A model generated the notes under the pieces. It did not search any database, was not told the DNA's origin, and worked only from the letters and a program-made list of their open reading frames with translations. A stretch of DNA of 64,000 nucleotides from Myripristis murdjan (lineage: Eukaryota > Chordata > Actinopteri > Holocentriformes > Holocentridae): assembly GCF_902150065.1 (NCBI RefSeq), contig NC_043983.1, positions 5,697,321-5,761,320 of the forward strand. The letters are read 5' to 3'. The first letter of the stretch is position 1, and each line of letters begins with the position of its first letter. A program made the position numbers and the translations under genes. Below are positions 23,631 to 47,724 of this stretch, in pieces.

Positions 23631-24106
23631 ACTATACGCAAATCAGTTTTAGAATAAGTCTGTAACCTAACAACATGTGGAAACTGTGAAGGGGTGTGAA
23701 TACTTTCTGATGGAACTGTATATGACTGGTTTTGAGGGTCTACTGTGACTTTTCTTAAAGCGCTTGGGCCTAGATGTTAGTGTGCTGTTGCAGCCCAGGT
23801 CTGTGTGAGTGTTTTGACATTCATTCTGTGCAGAGGCAATGAAAGTGTGCAGTGTGCAGAGGGCCACACACGTGCACCATTTGGGATGACTTGCAAAAAT
23901 GAGTTCTGTAAAACTTCTGCACCTTATTCAATACGTGAAGTTACTCCAGCTGTGTCACACGGGGAGAAGACGGTGCAGTGGGCTCTCAGTTTTGCATAGG
24001 AGTACGTGAAATCTGCTGAATGATGAGGACATTGTGTTGAAAGTGTTGTGTAGCCTCTGTAGTTGTTTGCGCCCTCCCAGTTTAGCATGGAGGTTGAAAA
24101 GGTTGA

Positions 24107-24177
24107 TGCATTGGCCGGGAATCGAACCCGGGCCTCCCGCGTGGCAGGCGAGAATTCTACCACTGAACCACCAATGC
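24107..24177 (-). tRNA. tRNA-Gly (GCC), copy A
   Basis: Read on minus: 71 bases beginning GCATTGGTGGTTCAGTGG and ending in CCAATGC plus discriminator A. Acceptor stem halves GCATTGG and CCAATGC pair fully; anticodon GCC lies in the loop of CTCGCCTGCCACGCGGGAG; the T arm is GGGTTCGATTCCC. No intron. A TTTT terminator lies at about 24097-24100 on the transcribed side. The sequence is identical to the copy at 30527-30597. Confidence 0.97.
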
Positions 24178-25094
24178 TTGATGAAAAAAAGTTCATGTAG
24201 GCCTCAGGGTCAAACTTTCAGGCACAAACGCATGTCTCTGCTGTGACACAGTAGATACAGTGTGTGAATGGAGCTGCAAGCAGCAGTGAAGCACTCCAAG
24301 TACCGAGGAATTTGACCGCAGTGAAGCGCTCCCAGCTGGGCTGAGTAGCACCACATGCTGCATGGGTCCTTCCAGTGGCAAGACAAGCTAGTGCACCAAG
24401 TTTGGTGGCAGTGGTACAGGTTGTTACATCGTCCAGCCATGCAGTTATCATGTTTGTGGGCACATGGCGTCCTGTTCATTTTGCACTTTGCAGGTCCTCT
24501 AATAACGCCTCAGTGGCTTAGTGAAGCCTCAAGGTGAGTGTCGTCAAAATCAGACGACTCAGGTTCAGTGTCGTGGAAATCGGAACAGCAGCCTGTGACC
24601 TTTGTTTGACGGGCACTTTTACCAGTTGCATATAGTCAGAAATTTGCTGTGTGCATTCAGAAACTGGAATAGGCTTCTATCAGCCTGCAAAGTTTTGGAA
24701 AAAAAAAAAGTCACGCATTGGAAGCGGCACAACCCTGAAAAAAGCAAAGTATGAAGAGTACAAAGAAAGAAGAGGATGATGAAGAAAAAGAAAATGTTGA
24801 AAACAACAGGGTTTCAAGCAAGTTGTGCTTTTAACAACTGCAGATAGCCAAAGATTTGCTGTGTGTGCATTTGGAAACTGGAATGGGCTCCAAACGTCCT
24901 GCAAAATTAGAAAAAAAAAGGGTCATGCAGGGCAAGCGAGTGAACCCTTGAAAAAGTAGTGCGTAAAGAAAACAAAGAAAGAAGAAGACGACGACGAAGA
25001 AGAAGACAGTGTAGAAAAACCACAGGGTCCCAAATGCTTTGTGCTTTGACCGAGCGCATTTCCCAATGGGACGTGGTGTGTATTGCTTAAAGAA

Positions 25095-25177
25095 GTCAGG
25101 ATGGCCGAGCGGTCTAAGGCGCTGCGTTCAGGTCGCAGTCTCCCCTGGAGGCGTGGGTTCGAATCCCACTTCTGACA
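25095..25177 (+). tRNA. tRNA-Leu (CAG), copy A
   Basis: 83 bases, beginning GTCAGGATGGCCGAGCGG (box A) and ending in CTTCTGACA, discriminator A. The long variable arm and the anticodon CAG (in GCGTTCAGGTCGC) identify a leucine tRNA. Box B is GGTTCGAATCC. A TTTT terminator lies at 25185-25188. Identical to the copy at 31356-31438. Confidence 0.97.
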
Positions 25178-25343
25178 GTCTGCGTTTTGTACAGGAGCTG
25201 GAACTAGTCAAGTGTTGTCAGTGGCCCTGAAATTAGCTTGTGCTGGTGTGAATTATAAGACGCAATCAGTGGGCTGTAAGGATATTGGAAAATGTGTCAA
25301 GAAGTGGTCATCATCAGCGCTCAGGGGGAGAAACAAAAAACTG

Positions 25344-25971
25344 GGGTGTATTCAGCGCACACGTACCGGTATGTAACGTCAAGCTAACAGAAACGATAAA
25401 GCTCTGAACAACCTGTTGCATTAGCGTTGCACGTATGGAAGCCGAGAGGGCCATTCTCCTCGCGACTGTAACCGAAGAACTGTCTGAGCAGACATTACCT
25501 TCAATGGATCATTAATTATAGGGGTAGGCCAACTGTAATACAATCAATGTCCACTATGAAAAAACAGTTATTGTTAAACATTGTTTCAAAGAATTGTACC
25601 ATAGGCCTACACAAATGTGTTATAAGTTTTAAGTTGAATAAAAGTTGCCATATTATTGAAGAAAAACAATAAACTATGTCTCATCTATCATCATACTTAC
25701 CACATACATGTGCTTTTACCTCCTCAAATGAGGGGTAAAATTTTAAACATAGGCTACACTGAAAGCCATAATGGAGCACTATTGTTTTAAATCACGGAGG
25801 CTTAAATACAAGCTGATGCTGATTGGATAACACCTGTGAAACGCCCACAAAACAGAGGAAAACTACCTGTGAGGCATGTTGCTCTCTGTTACAAAATGTT
25901 ACGACCAAACAGATCATTCAATTAGACAACGTCACACAACGTTACGTATCGTAACTCTGTTGAATACACCC
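25344..25971. mobile_element. Harbinger-like MITE with CTG target duplication
   Basis: Perfect 11-bp terminal inverted repeats GGGTGTATTCA, flanked by CTG at 25341-25343 and 25972-25974. Copy B shows the empty site (AAAAAAGTGGACTACC near 31575-31593). A 3-bp CTG-type duplication is typical of PIF/Harbinger. There is no coding sequence in the 628-bp body, so it is non-autonomous. Confidence 0.7.
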
Positions 25972-26000
25972 CTGGACAACCAATCGCCAACAGATATTGA

Positions 26001-26503
26001 CGCTTTTCCACTAGTACGTACTCGCTCGACTCTACTCAGTTTGTAGGCTTTTCCATTAGGTGGTAGTACCTGGTAGCAGGTACTATTTTAGGACCTACTC
26101 GGCCGGGGTGCCAAGCGAGTTGAGTCGAGCCGAAATGTGACGTGAATGCCGTGCAGGCCACTGATTGGACAGGGAGTGACAACACATGAGAGCAACGCCT
26201 GCACGAAAACCAAACCCGGCATTTAAAAAAAAAAAAAAAAACACGGCAAAATCGACCATGCACATTGATCACCGCTGAAGTTGGCAAAGTCGGAAAATGG
26301 CAAGCAAACTGGTACCGTGGTCAAATGAAGAGGTGGAGACTTTCCTGTGCTTGGTGGAGGCCCAAACAATCCAGAGGGAGCTGGACGGTGCGCCGCCTTG
26401 TTATGACGACTCCACCCACGGTGAGCTGGTACTCAACTGTAATGGAAAACCACCTAAACCGTGTCGAGGCGAGTCGAGCCGAGTAGGAACTAGTGGAAAA
26501 GCG
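26001..26503 (+). mobile_element. Short DNA transposon carrying a SANT-like open frame
   Basis: Perfect 15-bp terminal inverted repeats CGCTTTTCCACTAGT at both ends, extended by imperfect subterminal CTACTCGGCTCGACTCG motifs; absent from copy B. From 26297 a frame reads MASKLVPWSNEEVETFLCLV then EAQTIQRELDGA, which looks like the start of a Myb/SANT-like DNA-binding domain as carried by Harbinger-related (ISL2EU-like) elements. The frame runs into the right end, so only a fragment of the protein remains. No transposase is present. Confidence 0.65.
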
Positions 26504-26736
26504 CCATTTGATGCATCATACTGTGCAACACCAGTGAATCCACACTTTACAGGTTGTTTTGTAATGAAAAATATATGATCTGAATTTAATCAAATACAGG
26601 AGGATTTTTTTTTTTTTTAAACATAGAATCTGATAAAGATGATTTTTTTTAATTAAACATCTGTGTGGGCCAAGCAGATTTAAGTCAGTCAGTCTTTTGA
26701 AATCAGATGTGGCCTTGTCATGGGACCATCAGGCTG

Positions 26737-26905
26737 TCAGGTCCAGTCAGTGCTGTGAAGGTGAAGAGCTCGTGCTGCTCTACAAGTCCTGTCAGACCTT
26801 CTCCTTGTTCTCGTCCCCTGCTGCTGTCTGAGCTGGCCCACTTTGTTGTCCAGCTGGACGATGGCCCGCTCCAGCTCATAGCTTTTACTGAGCAGAGACA
26901 CCCAG
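26737..26905 (-). other. Exon-like piece, minus strand, coiled-coil-like
   Basis: The acceptor GTGCCTTCTCTCCACAG is strong. The open stretch reads WVSLLSKSYELERAIVQLDN, then KVGQLRQQQGTRTRRR, with heptad-like spacing, and ends either at a stop at 26737 or at a donor-like AAG then GTCTGA. No gene family is recognised, and no joining exon was identified with consistent phase. Confidence 0.25.
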
Positions 26906-27032
26906 CTGTGGAGAGAAGGCACACACACATCTTCAGTCTGCTATTTAATATTCCTCACAGCGTCACAGACGTCTGGTGACCCTGTTGCCATAGAGCTTTT
27001 AGAGCAGACAGACAGACTGAAGGAAAGATGGT

Positions 27033-28161
27033 TAGGGGAGACTGGGGTAAGATGAGCCATTTTTCATATTTAGGATCACTACATCAAGGCAATCATAGTT
27101 TTGTTGCTAACTAATATATCTGCATATATTTCAGGATGTTGTGCATCTCTTCAAACAAACAGAATGAGTGTAAACATAACTGTTTCCATAATATAGCATG
27201 TCCAAAAAAAGTGGTCTCGTGGCACAACTTACCCCGTGTATGGGGTAAGTTGAGCATAGGAGCGGGGTAAGTTGAGCCGTATCCCTACTCCCCCCCCCAT
27301 CCTCCTCCCCACCTCCATCCGACCCCTCCCTCACCTTCTCCCTCCCTAAATAATAGTCACTTCTTCACATTCATGTGTATTTTTATTTATTAAACATAAT
27401 CCAACAGGTACAATAAACAGCTGTTTTAACATGCCTTAAAGTGCGCCTGGGAAGAGAACATTAACAGCTGGAAAGAAAACACCAGAACACTAGTTTCTTG
27501 GTGTCCTTGCTGACAGTAAGGTCAGTTATGAACATATGAATGTAATACATTTGGTGGCCACGGCCACCATTGGCCACCACATAGCTCCGCCCCTGGCTTT
27601 CATTCAATATTCCATCTGTCGCGGTTGCAGGGGAATACAAATTGCTCGGACTTCTTTGCTGTACAACCAACTCTGTGAGGTTTGGGGAGTTTTAGAGATT
27701 TAATATTTAACCCTGGTAAAGGCTTAAGGGGTCAAAACGGCCCGAGCCGGTGGCTCAACTTACCCCTGGCCAAATGGCTCAACTTACCCCAGAGCTGCCA
27801 TTTTGACTTTTTTAGTCCCCACAGCTAAAATGGTGCACTTTTACGCTAGGTTTATGACCTCATGTTGTAGCTCATAGATACCACAATTGATGTATAAAAC
27901 AAATTTAAAATGATCTATTTTGGTTTTAACACAATTCTCATGAAACTTATAATAGACTAAATTCACTTTCAAGAGTAAAAAATGTTTTTTTGGAAATAAA
28001 TGTCTAACCGCTTTACCCATGTGGTTCTTACCTTCACAGACTCAATGAAATGATGCCTTCCTCCTAAATATTTGGTCACATGATCAATATTTTTTACCGT
28101 TTCCTAGCAACAGGGGGTGGCTCAACTTACCCTTTGGCTCAACTTACCCCAGTCTCCCCTA
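27033..28161. mobile_element. DNA transposon with GGGGTAAGTTGAGC subterminal repeats
   Basis: Terminal inverted repeats of about 25 bases: AGGGGAGACTGGGGTAAGAT begins the left end and the complement of AGGGGAGACTGGGGTAAGTT ends the right. The GGGGTAAGTTGAGC core recurs at about 27239-27252 and 27264-27277, and in reverse at about 27750-27795 and 28130-28150. Such repeated subterminal motifs are typical transposase-binding sites. No transposase frame is visible, so it is non-autonomous. Superfamily not assigned, because no clear target duplication is seen. Confidence 0.65.
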
Positions 28162-28555
28162 CCAGGTAAACCGAACCAGGTTCTGACACTTGAAGAAAAG
28201 TTGCATCCAGTGTGGGCTTGTAAAGTTACCTGGGTGTGATGTGAGTCCACATGGTGCTCACATATCTTCATTAGTTGCTCTGAGCCCCCTGGACTGCTAA
28301 TTCACAACACTGGAATTGTTTCTCTTCATTCATTTCCACAGCCAATCAGCTTCCAAAATCACATGTTTTGCACATAAAGGAAGGCCAGCAGCTCCTGGTG
28401 AACCTGAGTGGCAGGAGAGAGATTTGTGTTGAGCTCAAGAACATAATCAGGCAAATGTTTTCCTGAGCTTCCATATGGCTTTAAAGGAAGTGTGGAGGTG
28501 TTGCTTTACGTGTGTCTGCTGGACACTTGTCTCTGTGCAGGAGTGCAGGGCTGCA

Positions 28556-28647
28556 TCAACGCAGCCAGGGGTGGAGCCTCAGCTTCTCCAGGGTGGGACG
28601 GCACTCAGGGCTCTTGGCCAGACACTGGCTCAAAAAATGCTGGCACT
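28556..28647 (-). other. Isolated terminal exon resembling a protein kinase C-lobe end
   Basis: Acceptor TTGTCCTTGTGTCCAG is followed by a frame reading CQHFLSQCLAKSPECRPTLE, then KLRLHPWLR and a stop. The pattern CL-x(3)-P-x-CRPTLE-x-L-x(2)-HPWL matches kinase subdomain XI near the end of many Ser/Thr kinase domains. The upstream exons expected at higher coordinates are not found: a MITE begins about 25 bases before the acceptor, then comes duplication copy B, then lonp1. It may be a relic of a kinase gene disrupted by these insertions. No specific kinase can be named. Confidence 0.35.
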
Positions 28648-28669
28648 CTGGACACAAGGACAAGGATCA

Positions 28670-28955
28670 CACTGCAAAAAGTCAAAATCTTACCAAGATT
28701 ATTTGTCTTATTTCAAGTAAAAATGTCTTTTTTTCTAGTCAAAATATCTCATTACACTTAAAATAAGACATGATCACCTCAGAAATTACTTGTCTTTAGA
28801 CAATTTTCACTTGTTTCAAGTGAAAATTTACTTGAAACAAGTGAAAATTAGCTTGAAACAAGAAACAAATTTTGCCAATGGAACAAGCAAATTTTTTCTT
28901 GTTCACTTGTGTCACAAGTAAAAATTTGCTTCCATATAATATCAAATATTATATG
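28670..28955. mobile_element. MITE-like element with CTTGAAACAAG fold-back core
   Basis: It starts with CACACTGCAAAAAGTCAAAA, a widespread fish repeat beginning, and contains multiple pairs of CTTGTTTCAAG and CTTGAAACAAG that make the centre self-complementary. The right end is not clear. No coding sequence. Confidence 0.5.
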
Positions 28956-29631
28956 GAAAATAACACATTTTATCTGTGTCCGAGAAATCACTTTCAACTA
29001 AGTTACCGACTGAAAAAACACCTTTCAAGGAGGTGTGTTTTTTCTAAATCACATGACCTGCACCACATGACGTCATTTCCTCTTTCCTCTCTCAACAAAA
29101 TGTCCTTTGACACAAAGAAATCCACCTGAGACACTCACATAGAACACATTAGGGCAACATCAGTCACACACAGACACAAGTGATGTTTCCAGTTAACCCT
29201 CTGAGACCCCTTGGTACAGTTTTTTGTATTTTGCGTTATATGTTGTTTGTTTTTGTTGCCATGGTTTGTAGCAGTGAAAGCAGAGAGAGCACAGTTTCAT
29301 AAACTATTGAACTGAACATTTTTATCTGTTTGACTTATAGTTTTATTGACCACTAAGATAGCAATGACTTGGAATGAAGTTGGTTCAATGTTAAAAAAAA
29401 AAAAAAAAAATCGCTTTGATGTAGTTGAGCTACATTTTGTCATTGTTTTGTAGCTTAGCTTGCTCCATTTCTCTGGTGGGGAGCTTCAGTGTCGTGAAGC
29501 TTCATTTAATGGAGACTAACTGGTAGCTTAGCTCAGTACTGTGCAAAAGTTTCAGGCTGGTGTGGAAAAAATTTTTTATTTTTATCAGTTAACAAAATGC
29601 AAAGTGAATGAACAAGAAGAGCTAAATCAAA

Positions 29632-29850
29632 TCAATATTTGGTGTGTCCACCCTTTGCCTTTAAAACAGCATCAATTCTTCTGGGTACTGTTGCACACCG
29701 CTTTTGAAGGAAATCAGCAGGGAGGTTGTTCCAAACATCTTGGAGAACTGACCACAGACCGTCTGTGGATGCAGGCTGGCTCAAATCCCTCTCTCTCTCA
29801 TCATGTAACACAGACTTGATGATGTTAAGATCAGGGCTCTTTGGGGCCAC
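29632..29850 (-). pseudogene. Tc1-like transposase C-terminal fragment
   Basis: The minus-strand frame reads APKSPDLNIIKSVLHDERER and continues to LQDVWNNLPADFLQKR and KAKGGHTKY, the end of a Tc1-type DDE transposase. The final catalytic Glu of the family motif SPDLNIIE is Lys here, and everything N-terminal is missing. It is a dead fragment. The corresponding stretch in copy A (22397-22579) is shorter in frame. Confidence 0.75.
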
Positions 29851-30526
29851 ACCATCCCTTCCAGGGCTCCTTGTTCTTCTTCACGTTCCTAATGACACTG
29901 GCTATCTATATGTATATCTATCTATCTATCTATATATGTATTTATTGGTGCAGTGCGTTAGCAATGGTTGTCCTACTGGATGGTTGTCGTATCTCCACAA
30001 GGGAACACTGGAGCTCTGCCTTAGTGACCACAGGGTTCTTCACCTCTCTGACCAAGGCCCCTCTTCCCCATTACTCAGTTTGGTCGAGTGGTCAGACCTA
30101 CGGAGGGTCCTGGTGGTTCCAAACTTCTTCCATTTCCGAATAATGGAGACCACAGTGCTTTTCGGGACCTCCTCGGGACCTCCTCTTTTGTATCCTTTCC
30201 CCTGGTTTTGAGGGTGTACTGTGACTTTTCTTAAAGCATTTGGGCCTAGATGTTAGTGTGCTGTTGCAGCCCAGGTCTGTGTGAGTGTTTTGACATTCAT
30301 TCTGTGCAGAGGCAATGAAAGTGTGCAGTGTGCAGAGGGCCACACACTTGCACTTACTCCAGCTGTGTCAGAGCTCACACGGGGAGAAGACGGTGCAGTG
30401 GGCTCTCAGTTTTGCATAGGAGTACGTGAAATCTGCTGAGTGATGAGGACATTGTGTTGAAAGTGTTGTGTAGCCTCTGTAGTCGTTTGCGCCCTCCCAG
30501 TTTAGCATGGAGGTTGAAAAAGATGA

Positions 30527-30597
30527 TGCATTGGCCGGGAATCGAACCCGGGCCTCCCGCGTGGCAGGCGAGAATTCTACCACTGAACCACCAATGC
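30527..30597 (-). tRNA. tRNA-Gly (GCC), copy B
   Basis: The same 71-base sequence as the copy at 24107-24177, with full cloverleaf pairing and anticodon GCC. A TTTTT terminator lies just beyond its 3' end, at about 30517-30521 on the plus strand as AAAAA. The flanking sequence has diverged from copy A while the gene body has not. Confidence 0.97.
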
Positions 30598-31355
30598 TTG
30601 ATGAAAGACAGTCTCTAGCCCTCGGACTCAAAAGTGTAGGCACAAACGCATGTCTGTTGTGACAGTAGATACAGTGTGTGAATGGAGAAAAGCACTCCAG
30701 GTACCGAGGAATTTGACCGCAGTGAAGCGCTCCCAGCTGGGCTGAGTAGAGCCACATGTTGCGTGGGTCCTTCCAGTGGCAAGACAAGCTAGTGCACCAA
30801 GTTTGGTGGCAGTGGTACAGGTTGTTACATCGTCCAGCCATGCAGTTATCATGTTTGTGGGCACATGGCGTCCTGTTCATTTTGCACTTTGCAGGTCCTC
30901 TAATAACGCCTCAGTGGCTTAGTGAAGCCTCAAGGTGAGTGTCGTCAAAATCAGACGACTCAGTTTAAGTGTCGTGGAAATCGGAACAGCAGCCTGTGAC
31001 CTTTGTTTGACGGGCACTTTTACCAATTGCATATAGTCAGAAAATTTGCTGTGTATGTATGAAGAGTACAAAGAAAGAAGAGGAAGATGAAGAAAAAGAA
31101 AATGTTGAAAACAATAGGGTTTCAAGCACGTTGTGCTTTTAACAACTGCAGATTGACAAAGATTTGCTGTGTGTGCATTTGGAAATTGGAATAGGCTCCA
31201 AACGTCTTACAAAATTAGAAAAAAAAGGGTCATGCAGGGCAAGCGGGTGAACCCTTGAAAAGGTAGTGCGTAAAGAAAAAAAAGAAGACAGTGTAGAAAA
31301 CCACAGGGTCGCAAGTGTATTTGGCAATGGGACGTGGTGTTCATTGCTGAAAGAA

Positions 31356-31438
31356 GTCAGGATGGCCGAGCGGTCTAAGGCGCTGCGTTCAGGTCGCAGT
31401 CTCCCCTGGAGGCGTGGGTTCGAATCCCACTTCTGACA
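31356..31438 (+). tRNA. tRNA-Leu (CAG), copy B
   Basis: The same 83-base sequence as the copy at 25095-25177, with box A, long variable arm, box B and anticodon CAG. A TTTT terminator follows at about 31447. It ends 388 bases before the lonp1 start codon. Confidence 0.97.
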
Positions 31439-31754
31439 AGTCTGCGTTTTGTACAGCAGCTGGAACCAGTCAGTGGCTCTGAAATTAACTTGCGCTGGTG
31501 TGCATTATAAGACGCAATGTGTGGGCTATAAGGATATTGGAAAATGTGTCAAAAAGTGGTCATCAGCGCTCGGGGGAAAAAAGTGGACTACCAACCTATG
31601 ATGCATCGTACTGTGCAACACCAGTGAATCCACACTTTACAGGTTGTTTGGTAATGAAAAATATATGATCTGAATTTAGTCAAATACAGGAGGGAGTCTT
31701 TTTTTAAGTGTGTGTGTGTGTGCGTGTGTGAGTGTGAGCGCGCGCGCGTGCGTT

Positions 31755-31825
31755 GGTTCAACGTCATCAGTAATTGCCGGAAGTGGGTTGGTCACATGGA
31801 ATAGTGTAGAACCCTCCAGATCAAC
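31755..31825 (+). promoter_or_regulatory. lonp1: lonp1 proximal promoter
   Basis: Within 70 bases upstream of the lonp1 ATG lie GCCGGAAGTG at 31776-31785 (ETS/GABP, also called NRF-2, a frequent site in nuclear genes for mitochondrial proteins), a CACATG E-box-like site at 31793-31798 and an ACGTCA CRE half-site near 31761. No TATA box is seen. A (GT)n and CGCG run at 31709-31752 separates it from duplication copy B. Confidence 0.55.

Positions 31826-47724
<15,899 letters not shown>

Larger units (their letters stand above)
21846..23718 (-). mobile_element. Tc1/mariner-type element mosaic, with TA target duplication
   Basis: The ends are CAGTGCATCCAGAAAGTATT (21846) and the complement of CAGTTCCATCAGAAAGTATT (ends 23718), each flanked by TA, as expected for Tc1/mariner. 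The interior is a patchwork: an inner Tc1-like remnant encoding on minus a transposase C-terminal fragment (LQDVWNNLPADFLQKR, then VPRRIDAVLKAKGGHTKY, about 22397-22575), a (TATC)n run (22686-22747), further Tc1-type sequence to about 23360 and an inserted LINE-like 3' end. The transposase is truncated and out of frame relative to its catalytic part, so it is not active. Confidence 0.75.
21965..26615. repeat. Segmental duplication, copy A
   Basis: Direct duplicate of about 29202-31707. The shared order is: Tc1-derived block, unique block with tRNA-Gly on minus, block with TGGCAAGACAAGCTAGTGCA, tRNA-Leu on plus, then the segment ending CAAATACAGGAGG. Copy A has extra sequence at about 23000-23728 and two transposon insertions at 25344-25971 and 26001-26503 that copy B lacks. 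Boundaries are approximate. Confidence 0.85.
29202..31707. repeat. Segmental duplication, copy B
   Basis: Direct duplicate of copy A. It starts at GAGACCCCTTGGTACA and ends near CAAATACAGGAGGGAG, about 120 bases before the lonp1 start codon. It lacks the part corresponding to A 23000-23728 and both transposons found in A near 25.3-26.5 kb. Small indels throughout (for example AGCAGCAGTG missing near 30690) show the copies are not recent. Confidence 0.85.
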
